This document shows positions 26,028-34,796 of a stretch of DNA of 64,000 bases, in pieces; the first letter of the stretch is position 1; each line of letters starts with the position of its first letter. Both the position numbers and the translations under genes were made by a program. Source of the stretch: Pseudooceanicola endophyticus (GTDB lineage: Bacteria; Pseudomonadota; Alphaproteobacteria; Rhodobacterales; Rhodobacteraceae); assembly GCF_018760365.1 (NCBI RefSeq), contig NZ_JAHIAB010000011.1, forward strand, positions 148,871 through 212,870. Reading direction: 5' to 3'. The notes under the pieces are model-generated. The model saw only the letters and a program-made list of their open reading frames with translations. It was not told the DNA's origin and did no database searches.

Positions 26028-26471
26028 TCAGGGGCGGGCGCGGCGCAGCACGGCCAGCGCCTGAAGGTCGTTCAGCTGCTTCTGCCGGGCCTCCGCGCGC
26101 TCCGTGGCGCAGGCGCTGTCGTACAGGCGGGCAGCGATGTCCTTGCGACCCAGGCTGCGGGTCAGTTTCAGCCGCTGCTCGGTCTTGTCGGCCAGCACCA
26201 GCGCCAGCTCGGACTGGATCTGGCCGCGGCGCAGCCCGGCCCAGTCACGCCAGGCCCGGTCCTGCAGGCTGGCCCGGCCCAGGTCCTGGCCGGGTTCGGC
26301 GATCCGTGTCAGGAAGCTGTCGCGCATCCGGGCATCCAGCTCTTCCAGGGCGGCACGCAGCCGGGCCTCGTGGGCGGTGATCCGGGTCAGCCGCATCAGG
26401 TCGGCCTCGTAGGCCATGGCGGTGGCGGCGGCCAGCGGCGCAAGCTGGCGGGGGGGGACCGGCACGCGCAT
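26028..26471 (-). CDS. Small helical flagellar protein of unknown function, possibly FliJ-like
   Basis: 147 aa, no signal peptide; Arg/Ala/Leu-rich helices throughout (RITAHEARLRAALEELDARM, QIQSELALVLADKTEQRLKLTRSL, ERAEARQKQLNDLQALAVLRR). The pattern recalls coiled-coil export factors such as FliJ, which is not otherwise seen here, but there is no diagnostic motif. ATG overlaps the flhB stop by 4 bases, so it belongs to the flhA-fliR-flhB unit. Confidence 0.6.
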   Translation of the reverse strand: MRVPVPPRQLAPLAAATAMAYEADLMRLTRITAHEARLRAALEELDARMRDSFLTRIAEPGQDLGRASLQDRAWRDWAGLRRGQIQSELALVLADKTEQRLKLTRSLGRKDIAARLYDSACATERAEARQKQLNDLQALAVLRRARP

Positions 26472-27553
26472 CAGATCCGCGCCTTCGCCTTGCGGCGCAT
26501 CTGGTCGGCGAAGCGGATCGCGGCGGCCACGGCGCGGTAGTCGGAGGGGGCGATCTCGGCGCCGATCTCGACCTCGGTGTGCAGGCGCCGCGCAGTGGGC
26601 GGATCGGAATGGATCGGCACCCCGTGTTCGGCGGCGATGCGGCGGATGACATGGGCCACCTCGTCCATCCCCTTGGCGACGCAGACCGGGGCGCTGCCGC
26701 GCCGGCGGTCCCATTTCAGCGCCACCGCGTAATGGGTCGGGTTGACGATCACCACATCGGCCTTCGGCACCTCGGCCATCATCTGTGACCGGGCGATCTG
26801 CTCGCCGCGCATCCGGCGCTGCTGCTTCATGTGCGGATCGCCCTCGGCCTCCTTCATCTCGTCGCGGATCTCCTTGTCGGTCATGCGGTTCTTGCGCAGA
26901 TGCTCGCTGCGCTGCCAGAGGAAGTCGATCCCGCCGATGGCCAGGGCAATGGTGAAGACGAGGAACAGGAAGGACAGGCAGAGCCGGCCCAGCAGCGCCG
27001 CGCCCTGGCCGGGGTCCAGCTCCAGCGTCATCACCATGTCCTGGAAATTCGCGTCGATGAACCGATAGAGGACGAAGGAATAGATCAGCAGCTTGGCCAG
27101 GCTCTTGAGGAATTCGGACAGCCCGCCGCGGCCGAATTTCTGCTTGGCATTGGCCACCGGAGAGAGGCGCGACAGCTTCGGGCGGATCCGTTCGGCAGAG
27201 ACCACGAAGGCCTGCTGGGCGAAGACGATCGCCAGAACCGCAGCGGCGGGCACCAGGAAAAGCGGCGCGATGCGCAGCGCGACCTCGGCCATCATCCCGC
27301 CGGCCAGGCTGGTGCCGCCCGACAGCATCAGCGGCCCCAGTTGCGCCGACTGGTCGACCATGCCCTGCATCTGGCTGCCCAGCCCGACCAGCGCGGGCCC
27401 GCCAAGGGCCAGCCCCGCAACGCAGAGCCCGCCATAGGCCGCCGCCGTCGAGAGGTCGCTGGAGCGCGGGACCTCGCCCTTCTGACGCGCCTTCTGCAGC
27501 TTGCGGTCGGTCGGTTCATGCGGTTTCTCGCCGCTGTCCTCGGTGTCGGCCAT
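26471..27553 (-). CDS. flhB: Flagellar export protein FlhB
   Basis: 360 aa export-switch protein. It has the N-terminal ESGEKPHEPTDRKLQKARQKGEVPRSSDL, four hydrophobic segments and the cytoplasmic autocleavage motif NPTH in VIVNPTHYAVALKW, followed by the C-terminal processing domain. Autocleavage and FliK contact switch export from hook to filament. Transcribed after fliR; gap of 6 bases. Confidence 0.97.
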   Translation of the reverse strand: MADTEDSGEKPHEPTDRKLQKARQKGEVPRSSDLSTAAAYGGLCVAGLALGGPALVGLGSQMQGMVDQSAQLGPLMLSGGTSLAGGMMAEVALRIAPLFLVPAAAVLAIVFAQQAFVVSAERIRPKLSRLSPVANAKQKFGRGGLSEFLKSLAKLLIYSFVLYRFIDANFQDMVMTLELDPGQGAALLGRLCLSFLFLVFTIALAIGGIDFLWQRSEHLRKNRMTDKEIRDEMKEAEGDPHMKQQRRMRGEQIARSQMMAEVPKADVVIVNPTHYAVALKWDRRRGSAPVCVAKGMDEVAHVIRRIAAEHGVPIHSDPPTARRLHTEVEIGAEIAPSDYRAVAAAIRFADQMRRKAKARI

Positions 27554-27559
27554 GGTGCC

Positions 27560-28327
27560 TCAGAACGGGTTGCGCAGGAAGCCGAAGACGGCCTCTGCCC
27601 AGAGGGTCAGGATCTGCGGCGCCAACACCCACAGCAGTGCCAGCCCGCCGAAGGTGATCAGCGGCGCACCGACGAAGGCGACCATCAGCTGCGGCATGGC
27701 GCGGTTGATGACGCCCAGCGTCAGGTTGTAGATCAGCGAGACGATCAGGAAGGGGGCGGCCAGGGTATAGGCCATCCGGAAACTCTGGGCGATCAGCCGC
27801 AGCCCCCAGTCCGACAGGTCCGCCCCTGCGGGCCAGCTGCCGGCGGGCATCGCCTGGTAGGAGATCAGCAGGTAGAGCACCGCGTGCACATGCAGCCCCA
27901 TCAGCATCGCCAGCGCCAGCGCGCCGATCATCAGGATATGGCCGATGGCGGGCATCGGTTCGGTTCCGGCATTGCCGAGGATCTGGCTGAGCGAGGTCGA
28001 CTGCGCCATCATCGAGGCGGCGGTCTGCAGCCCCATCATGAAGGTCCGCAGCCCGAGGCCGAGTCCAAGGCCGGCGACCGTTTCCGTGCCGAGGAAGCGC
28101 AGGAAGGTCGGCCAGTCGGGACCGGGCGGAATGCGGATCTCGGGCGCGGCGCTGACTACCACGGCGCTGAGGCAGAGCGCGATCACCAGCTTCACCCGCA
28201 CCGGGACCGCCTGTTCGCCGAAGCCCGGCAACAGGGAGGTGAAGGCCGCGACCCGCAGGAAGATCAGCGCGCCCTGCCAGAGCTGGTCCTGGGCAAGGCT
28301 CATCAGCCGGGCGAGCGCCTCAGTCAT
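27560..28327 (-). CDS. fliR: Flagellar export gate protein FliR
   Basis: 255 aa polytopic membrane protein with about five or six helices (ALIFLRVAAFTSLLPGFGEQAVP, KLVIALCLSAVVVSA, LGLGLGLRTFMMGLQTAA) and the family SYQAMPAG and LNLTLGVINRAMPQLMVAFVG-like segments. The start at 28327 overlaps the flhA stop by 8 bases, which supports it over longer starts to 28612. It is part of the PQR export gate. Confidence 0.95.
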   Translation of the reverse strand: MTEALARLMSLAQDQLWQGALIFLRVAAFTSLLPGFGEQAVPVRVKLVIALCLSAVVVSAAPEIRIPPGPDWPTFLRFLGTETVAGLGLGLGLRTFMMGLQTAASMMAQSTSLSQILGNAGTEPMPAIGHILMIGALALAMLMGLHVHAVLYLLISYQAMPAGSWPAGADLSDWGLRLIAQSFRMAYTLAAPFLIVSLIYNLTLGVINRAMPQLMVAFVGAPLITFGGLALLWVLAPQILTLWAEAVFGFLRNPF

Positions 28328-30410
28328 CGGGCACCATGGCGACCAGGGAGGGGCGGGCGTCGATGCCGATTTCCTCGAACGACAGCACGGGGTTGGTAAT
28401 GCCGCGGGCGCTGAGGGCCGTGCGCAGGAAGCGCCGCCGCTGGGTCGAGGTGACCAGCGCCGCGTAGATCCCGCGATCCGAGGCATCCGACAGCGCCTGG
28501 GCGGTATTGGTGACCAGGCGATTGAACATGTCGGGCGGCAGGGCGATGTCGACGGCGCCGCGGTCGCGCTCGATCTGGTAGGTCTGGAAGATGTCCTCCC
28601 AGCCGGGGGCAAGCTGGATCAGCGGCACGGTGCCATCCTCGCGGCGCAGCTCGGCGACCAGCTGGAAGCCCAGCCGGTGGCGGACATGTTCGCAGATCGC
28701 CTCGGGTTGCTGGAGCTGGCCGCGCAGTTCTGCCACGGCCTCGAGGATCAGCGGCATGTTGCGGATCGAGACCTGCTCTCCCACCAGCAGCCGCAGCACC
28801 TGGTGCAGCAGGTCGAGTGGCACCTTCTCCGGGATCAGCTCGTCCAGCAGTTTGCGGTTGGCCTGGGCGCGGCGCTCGTCCGAGAGGTTGGTCATTTCCT
28901 CAAGCACCCGGCGCAGGGATTTCAGCGTCAGCAGGCGGGCAAAATTGCGCTTGATGGTTTCCAGCAGGTGGGTCGCCAGGACTTCGGTTGGGGTGACGAT
29001 GGTCAGCCCCGAAAGGGCCGCATGGTCCTGCGCCGCCTCGGCGATCCAGCGCGCCGGGGCACCGTAGACCGGCTCGCGCACGTTCTCGCCCTGGGGCAGT
29101 CCGGTTTCGCCGCCCTGGGTGAGCACCAGCACCTTGTCGGGACGCAGCACGGCCCGGGCCTGTTCGACCCCCTGGATGCGGATCACATAGGCGCCCTTGG
29201 GCAGGCCGGGATCGTCGGTCAGCCGGATCTCGGGCAGGATCAGGCCGAAGCTCTCGGCGACATGCAGGCGCATGTTCTCGATCCGGGCATCCAGCCCGGT
29301 GCCGGGATCAAGCGCCATGTTCACCAGGTCCGGGGCGAATTCGACATGGATATCATCAAGATCGAGCGTGTCGCCAATGGATTTCTGCTTTGGCAGGGGG
29401 ATGTCCCGGGCCGGTTCCGCCTTGGCGCTGGCGGCGCGGCGCTGGCGGTTGCGCACCACGTAGGCGGCGCTGCCCAGCACCGCGGCGCCCAGGGTGAAGG
29501 GGATCAGCGGCAGGCCGGGGACCAGTCCGAACAGCAGCATCAGCACGGCCACGGTGGCCAGCGCGGCCGGATGGCGGCCCAGCTGGCCGACCAGGGCCAG
29601 GTCGGTCGCCCCGGTGGAGCCGCCCCGGGCCAGCAGCAGTGCCGAGGCGATGGAGATGATCACCGCCGGGATCTGAGTCACCAGCCCGTCGCCGACGGTC
29701 AGGATCGCGTAGGTCTCGAAGGCATCCTTCATCGGCATGCCGTGGACGATCACCCCCATCATCAGCCCGACGACCAGGTTCAGCAGGGTGATCAGCAGCC
29801 CCGCCACCGCATCGCCCTTGACGAATTTCGACGCACCGTCCAGCGAGCCGAAGAAGGTGGTCTCCAGCTGCTCGCGTTCGCGGCGTTCGCGGGCCTGATT
29901 GTGGTCGATCGCGCCGGCGGACATGTCGCTGTCGATGGCCAGCTGCTTGCCGGGCATTCCGTCCAGGGCAAAGCGCGCGCCCACCTCGGCCATCCGGGCG
30001 GCGCCCTTGGTGATGACCATGAAGTTGACGATCAGCAGCACGCCGAAGACCACGAGGCCGAGGAAGACGGAGCCGCTCATCACGAAGTCGGCGAAGCCCT
30101 GGATGACATCCCCGGCGGCGGCGGTGCCGGTATGGCCATTGCCGATGATCAGCTTGGTCGAGGAGACGTTCAGGGACAGCCGCAGCATCAGCGAAGCCAG
30201 CAGGACCGTCGGAAAGGCCGAGAAATCCAGCGGCTTCTCGACGAAGAGGGTGACGGTGAAGATCAGGATCGCCAGGGCGAAGCTGGTGGCCAGGCCGATG
30301 TCGAGGATGAAGGCGGGCACTGGCAGGATCATCATGACGATGATCGCCATCAGCGCGAGCGCCAGCAGGATCGTGGGCTGGAACAGGGGGCGGGCTTCTG
30401 CCTCGGTCAT
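28320..30410 (-). CDS. flhA: Flagellar export protein FlhA
   Basis: 696 aa, full length. The N-terminal half has about eight transmembrane segments and the FHIPEP signature region (MLRLSLNVSSTKLIIGNGHTG); the cytoplasmic half carries the ring-forming domains (TVVTPTEVLATHLLETIKRN-type and ERRGILTQTLRILA-type blocks, here LVTSTQRRRFLRTALSARG). FlhA forms the nonameric export ring that receives substrates with chaperones. First gene of the minus-strand flhA-fliR-flhB-unknown unit. Confidence 0.97.
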   Translation of the reverse strand: MTEAEARPLFQPTILLALALMAIIVMMILPVPAFILDIGLATSFALAILIFTVTLFVEKPLDFSAFPTVLLASLMLRLSLNVSSTKLIIGNGHTGTAAAGDVIQGFADFVMSGSVFLGLVVFGVLLIVNFMVITKGAARMAEVGARFALDGMPGKQLAIDSDMSAGAIDHNQARERREREQLETTFFGSLDGASKFVKGDAVAGLLITLLNLVVGLMMGVIVHGMPMKDAFETYAILTVGDGLVTQIPAVIISIASALLLARGGSTGATDLALVGQLGRHPAALATVAVLMLLFGLVPGLPLIPFTLGAAVLGSAAYVVRNRQRRAASAKAEPARDIPLPKQKSIGDTLDLDDIHVEFAPDLVNMALDPGTGLDARIENMRLHVAESFGLILPEIRLTDDPGLPKGAYVIRIQGVEQARAVLRPDKVLVLTQGGETGLPQGENVREPVYGAPARWIAEAAQDHAALSGLTIVTPTEVLATHLLETIKRNFARLLTLKSLRRVLEEMTNLSDERRAQANRKLLDELIPEKVPLDLLHQVLRLLVGEQVSIRNMPLILEAVAELRGQLQQPEAICEHVRHRLGFQLVAELRREDGTVPLIQLAPGWEDIFQTYQIERDRGAVDIALPPDMFNRLVTNTAQALSDASDRGIYAALVTSTQRRRFLRTALSARGITNPVLSFEEIGIDARPSLVAMVPDD

Positions 30411-30520
30411 CTGGGGTCCCGTTTTTGTTCAGGGCCGCCGCTTCGGGCCGGCCTCGGGGCATCCTTCGGGCAAATGGTTGAGAAGTGGCAAAGATTGCCC
30501 GCCTCGGGGCCCGGATCGGC

Positions 30521-32854
30521 TCACTGGTCCAGGGCGGTGTCCACCTGCAGCGTCGACAGCAGCTTCTGCAGGGCATTCCGGGTCTCGGCGCTCTGGCTCA
30601 GGGCATCGCGGCTGGCGGTCAGGCTGGGCGGGCCGAGGGCCGGCAGATCGACCGGGGCGGCCTCCTGGGTGGTGACGACATCGGCCAGGGTGGCGCCGGG
30701 GGCGGCCTGGCTGGATTGCAGCGTGCTCCAGTCCCGGGCCAGCAGCGCGGCACTGTCGGCGGCCTCGGTCTCTCCGATGGCGCGGAACAGTGTCTCCGCC
30801 CCCAGGAAATCATTGGTCTTCAGGCGCAGTTCGGCGCGCAGCCGGTCGGCATCCCGACCGGTCAGACCGGTCAGCTCGCCTTCGGCCTGGCGGGGCAGGT
30901 TCTGCGCCAGCGCCAGGCGCGCGCGCATCAGCCGGCGGCTGCGCCCGGCGTCGCCCTCGGCCCCGGGGGCAAGGTAGCCGGCGGCCTCGTCCAGGAAGCC
31001 AAGGCTCAGCAGGCGGTCGGCGACCAGGTTGGCGGTTTCCGGCGGGATGCCGTCGCGGATCAGCGGGGTGTGGCGGAAGTAGAGCCGCGCGAAGGCGGCA
31101 TCCGATGCATTCATCGAAAGGTTCCGGGCCAGGCTGTCGGCCACCTTCGCGCGGTCCGGGCCCGTCATTTCGGCCTGCGCGGCCTCGAAAAGGTCATAGG
31201 CGGCGGTGAAATTCCCGGTCGAGGAATGCGCCGCGATTTCGGTCCGGGTCAGACCGGCTTCGATCGGCGTGTCGCGGTACTGTGCCCGGAAGCTTTCCAG
31301 CAGGCCGATCGTCTCGGGATCCACGGGCTTGCCGCCGGCCAGCGTGTCCTCGGTGTAATGCAGCAGCGCTTCGGCCGAGACATCATCGTTGTTGGCAATG
31401 ATCTCGTGGTAGGCGGTGCGGTCGGGTTGGCCGCTGTCCTGGCTTTCGAGGCGGGCCGCCACCATCTCCTGCCGCGGGCTGGTGATCTCGGTCTCGCGTT
31501 CCAGTACCCGCATCAGATCGCGGGCGGTATCGCCTTCGTCGATGCTGACGAACCGCTGGGCCAGAATCGGGCCCAGGTAGCGTTTCAGCGGGTCCGGCAG
31601 CGTCATCATCGCGCGCTTGACCGCGACGGTGTCGATGTCCTGGCCAGGCGGCAGGGGATCCAGCGCCAGAATGCCCCATAGCGCGGCTTCGGAATCGCAA
31701 TCGGTGCGGCTGGCAAAGGGATTGTCCTGCGGATCATGCCCGTATTCGAGGATCCGTGCGACCGAGGCCATTTCCCGGGTTTCGCGCGTGTCCAGCGCCA
31801 GCGCGTCGAGGACGCTGCGGGCCTCTGCGCCGAACCCCTGGGAGATGTAGAACTGTGCCAGTTCCAGGTGCGCCCGCGGATCGGGCCGGTCGAATTCCCC
31901 GACAAGGGCAGAGCGGAGCCGGGCCAGCTGGTCTGAAAACGCCCCGGTCTCCTCGGTCGAGACGGTGGGTGGCATGGCGAGGGCACAATCGTCGCCTGAC
32001 AGGACGAAGCGGTTGCTGGGGCCGGGCTGGGCATCTTCAAGGGTCGCGGTCAGGGCGGCGACCCCGGGATCGGCAGTGGCGGTGTCGTCCGAAGCAGGCA
32101 GGCTGCGTTCCTCGGCGCTGAGCGCGGCGGCCCCACGCGGATCGGTCTGCAGCAGCCCCTCCGTGGCGGCTCCGCCGATGGCGCGCAGCAGGCTGTCCTC
32201 AAGCTGGCGGGCCAGGCGCTCTTCGGTTTCCGAAAGCGGCGCGGGCAGGTCCGGCAGGGCGTTGACCCGAGCCTCGGCAAAGCTGCGCAGCGGAGCGGGG
32301 ATTTCCGGAGGGGGCGGGGCAGAGGTGGGGTCGGTCGCCATCGCGCCCTCGGGCGGATCGGGCGGGGGCATGGCGGGCAGGGCCGGCATCTGTGGCGGCA
32401 CGGGTTGCGCCAGGCTGAGGTTGGCGCGCGGATCGGCCAGCGGGCGGTCGGCCAGCGGCATGGAGATGTCGGGCCGCTGCGGCAGGGGCGGGCCGTCGCG
32501 CAGGTCGAGGATCAGCAGCTGGGTCCCGTAGGTCGAAGGCTCGATCCGGCACAGGCAGGCCAGTTCCAGGGTCAGCGTCTGTCCCGGTTCAACGGTGACC
32601 TCGCGCAGGCGGTCCCTCTGAATTCTTTCGAAGACCTGAGATATATCAATGGACTGGATCGTTCCTGATAGGCTGACGGTGGCCCGGCCCGGGGATTGTA
32701 CCAGGTCCCAGGTGGTTCCCCGCGGCAGGGAGATCGTCAGCCGCGTGAAGGCGGCATGATCGCCGGCCCGCACGACCGAGACCTGTGCCAGGGCCAGACC
32801 CGGCAGCAGCATCAGCAACAGGGCCAGCAGGCCGGTGCCCAGACGCCCGCTCAT
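30521..32854 (-). CDS. Large periplasmic protein of the mot operon, possible MotC-type function
   Basis: 777 aa, not recognised by family. It has a clear signal peptide (LLALLLMLLPGLALA, cleavage after ALA), a beta-rich N-terminal part (TRLTISLPRGTTWDLVQSPG, ATVSLSGTIQSIDIS, LLILDLRDG) that recalls AMIN-like domains, a Pro-rich linker (about residues 150-190), and a long helical C-terminal part resembling solenoid repeats. It follows motA with an ATGA overlap and lies in the same unit as the MotE-like gene. Rhizobia have a periplasmic MotC working with MotE and MotB, so this may be its counterpart; sequence similarity is not evident by eye. Confidence 0.6.
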   Translation of the reverse strand: MSGRLGTGLLALLLMLLPGLALAQVSVVRAGDHAAFTRLTISLPRGTTWDLVQSPGRATVSLSGTIQSIDISQVFERIQRDRLREVTVEPGQTLTLELACLCRIEPSTYGTQLLILDLRDGPPLPQRPDISMPLADRPLADPRANLSLAQPVPPQMPALPAMPPPDPPEGAMATDPTSAPPPPEIPAPLRSFAEARVNALPDLPAPLSETEERLARQLEDSLLRAIGGAATEGLLQTDPRGAAALSAEERSLPASDDTATADPGVAALTATLEDAQPGPSNRFVLSGDDCALAMPPTVSTEETGAFSDQLARLRSALVGEFDRPDPRAHLELAQFYISQGFGAEARSVLDALALDTRETREMASVARILEYGHDPQDNPFASRTDCDSEAALWGILALDPLPPGQDIDTVAVKRAMMTLPDPLKRYLGPILAQRFVSIDEGDTARDLMRVLERETEITSPRQEMVAARLESQDSGQPDRTAYHEIIANNDDVSAEALLHYTEDTLAGGKPVDPETIGLLESFRAQYRDTPIEAGLTRTEIAAHSSTGNFTAAYDLFEAAQAEMTGPDRAKVADSLARNLSMNASDAAFARLYFRHTPLIRDGIPPETANLVADRLLSLGFLDEAAGYLAPGAEGDAGRSRRLMRARLALAQNLPRQAEGELTGLTGRDADRLRAELRLKTNDFLGAETLFRAIGETEAADSAALLARDWSTLQSSQAAPGATLADVVTTQEAAPVDLPALGPPSLTASRDALSQSAETRNALQKLLSTLQVDTALDQ

Positions 32855-33723
32855 GCGGCGCCGCTGCTCTTGACCGCCTTCAGTGCCTCCTCGAGTTCCG
32901 AGAAGCTGGGGCGGTAGTGGGCCGGGGTGTTCTGGCGCCCGACCTCAATGCAGATATTGGTGGCGTGATTGTGCAGGTTGGCGACAAGCACCTCACGGAT
33001 CAGCTGGTGGAAATGGCTGTCCTCCTCGGTCACGGTCTTCAGGCGGCCGGCGAAGGGTCCGACGATGCCATAGGCCAGGAAGACGCCCAGGAAGGTGCCG
33101 ACGAGGGCACCACCGATCATGCCGCCCAGCACCTCGGGCGGCTGATCGATGGAGGCCATGGTCTTGATCACCCCCAGCACCGCCGCGACGATGCCGAGCG
33201 CCGGAAGCGCATCCGCCATGGCCTGCAGGGCGTGGCTGGAATGCATGGCGTGATGCAGGTTCGCCTCCATCCGCTTTTCAAGCACCTCCTCGACCTGGTG
33301 CGGATCGTCGTAGTTCATCGAGGCGGAGCGCATGGTGTCGCAGATCAGCTCGATCGCTTCGCCATCGGCGAGGACCTTGGGGTACTTGGAGAAGATGGTG
33401 CTGTCGTTTGGCGCCTCGATATGTTCCTCGATCGCGACCGGGTTCTGGCGGGCCAGGCGGATCAGTTCGAACAGCAGGCACAGCAGGTCGCGATAATCGT
33501 CGGGCTTCCATTTCGGACCCTTGAAGACCTTGCCGACATCCTTGGCCGTATGCTTCACGGCGGACATGTCGTTGGACAGCAGGAAGGCCCCGACGGCCGC
33601 ACCGCCGATCATCATCAACTCGAACGGCAGGGATTTGAGGATGATCGACATCTTTCCGCCGGCCATGACGTAACCGCCGAAGACCATGACGAAAATCACA
33701 CCGATACCGACGAAACCAATCAT
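32851..33723 (-). CDS. motA: Flagellar stator protein MotA
   Basis: 290 aa, with an N-terminal hydrophobic pair (MIGFVGIGVIFVMVFGGYVM and FELMMIGGAAVGAFLL), a cytoplasmic region with charged residues thought to contact FliG (RQNPVAIEEHIE, DDPHQVEEVLEKRMEANLHH) and the two C-terminal helices (MADALPALGIVAAVLGVIKTM, LGGMIGGALVGTFLGVFLAYGIVGP) that line the ion path. Proton-type stator judging from the MotA family form. motB is not in the window. It precedes the 777 aa gene with a 4-base overlap. Confidence 0.96.
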   Translation of the reverse strand: MIGFVGIGVIFVMVFGGYVMAGGKMSIILKSLPFELMMIGGAAVGAFLLSNDMSAVKHTAKDVGKVFKGPKWKPDDYRDLLCLLFELIRLARQNPVAIEEHIEAPNDSTIFSKYPKVLADGEAIELICDTMRSASMNYDDPHQVEEVLEKRMEANLHHAMHSSHALQAMADALPALGIVAAVLGVIKTMASIDQPPEVLGGMIGGALVGTFLGVFLAYGIVGPFAGRLKTVTEEDSHFHQLIREVLVANLHNHATNICIEVGRQNTPAHYRPSFSELEEALKAVKSSGAA

Positions 33724-33766
33724 GCGTGCAGCCCCGAATCCACTGTCCCTGCCGGCAGGCTAGGGG

Positions 33767-34396
33767 TCATTCCTTTGGAACCGATGAATTTCGCCCGGCC
33801 AGGATCGCGCTGATCGAATAGGCCCGTTCCGAGGACAGGCCGGTCATGATCGCGGCGGCGGCGGGCGGCTGCATCCGGGCGATGAAGCCTGCGGCGAATT
33901 CCGGCGCCATCTGCTCGAAAAGCGCGGCGGCGTCCTTGGGTTTCATGGCCTCGTAGACCGAGGTCAGGCGGGTGATGTCCTTTTCCGCCGCGCCATCGGC
34001 CAGCGCCAGGGTGTCGCGCAGGCGCTCCTCGGCCTCCTCCAGCTGGACAAGCTTCTTCTGAATTTCCTCGTCGGCGATCGCCAGGGCATTCATGCGGTCG
34101 CGGATCTGCGCCTCGCGCTGGTCGAGCCGGGTCTCGCGTTCCTTGAAGGCGCCCAGCATCGCCTCGACATCCGGGCCCGGGGTGCAGCCGGCGGGTGCCC
34201 CCTCCGCGGGCGCGGCATGGTCGCCGGGCTCCAGCGCCATGACATCATCGGCGTGCATGGCGATGCGCAGCCCGGCCGAGGTCAGCAGCAGCAGGGCGAT
34301 CATCGTCAGGGGGCTGCGGGCGCGGCGCTTTGGCCGGCGGGCAGGCTTGATCTTGCCGGCCCCCTTCGCGGCGGGCTTCGCCCGGGTCTTGGCCAT
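33767..34396 (-). CDS. MotE-like chaperone/MgtE N-domain protein
   Basis: 209 aa: basic N-terminus, one transmembrane helix (SPLTMIALLLLTSAGLRIAM), a periplasmic coiled coil (KERETRLDQREAQIRDRMNALAIADEEIQKKLVQLEEAEERL) and a C-terminal MgtE-N-like bundle (YEAMKPKDAAALFEQMAPEFAAGFIARMQPPAAAAIMTGLSS). This layout is that of MotE (COG3334), which in rhizobia is a specific chaperone for MotC. It is transcribed just before motA, consistent with a stator-assembly role. Confidence 0.8.
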   Translation of the reverse strand: MAKTRAKPAAKGAGKIKPARRPKRRARSPLTMIALLLLTSAGLRIAMHADDVMALEPGDHAAPAEGAPAGCTPGPDVEAMLGAFKERETRLDQREAQIRDRMNALAIADEEIQKKLVQLEEAEERLRDTLALADGAAEKDITRLTSVYEAMKPKDAAALFEQMAPEFAAGFIARMQPPAAAAIMTGLSSERAYSISAILAGRNSSVPKE

Positions 34397-34408
34397 TGCT
34401 CTGTCTCC

Positions 34409-34786
34409 TTACTGTCCGCCGGTCCGCCGGGCGAAGACCGGCTGGATCCGGGCCATTTCCTCTGGCGGTTCGGCGGCGGTCGGCGGCGGTCGACGCCCGG
34501 GTTCCGGCAGGTCGTGCATCGAAGCCACCAGCAGCTCGAGCCGCTTGGCCACGCCTTCTGCGCGATCGGTCAGCTGTTCGAGCGAGGCGCTGCTGTCACT
34601 GGCGGCGCCCTGGGCGGCCTTCAGCGTGCGGGTCAGGTCGTCGACCTGCGCCGAGAGAACCGCGACCGCCCCGCCAACCCCTGATTCGAGGTCGTTGAAG
34701 CGCGCCAGCCGGCGGGCCAGGATGAAGCAGTAGAACACCGCCCCGAGGGCGCCGGCGACAAGCAGGATGTCCGAGATCATTTCCAT
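34409..34786 (-). CDS. Small membrane-anchored protein of flagellar operon (DUF6468-like)
   Basis: 125 aa with an N-terminal transmembrane helix (LLVAGALGAVFYCFILARRLARF) and a cytoplasmic or periplasmic coiled coil (VDDLTRTLKAAQGAASDSSASLEQLTDRAEGVAKRLELL), ending in a Pro-rich tail. It resembles the DUF6468-like proteins beside fliL in Rhodobacterales flagellar clusters; the family name is from memory and function is unknown. It lies 10 bases from fliL copy 2 and 12 from motE. Confidence 0.6.
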   Translation of the reverse strand: MEMISDILLVAGALGAVFYCFILARRLARFNDLESGVGGAVAVLSAQVDDLTRTLKAAQGAASDSSASLEQLTDRAEGVAKRLELLVASMHDLPEPGRRPPPTAAEPPEEMARIQPVFARRTGGQ

Positions 34787-34796
34787 GGCAAGCTCC

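Noticed and set aside
27945..30977. A plus-strand frame of 1010 codons antisense to fliR and flhA
   Set aside because: Antisense of conserved membrane proteins; no motif.
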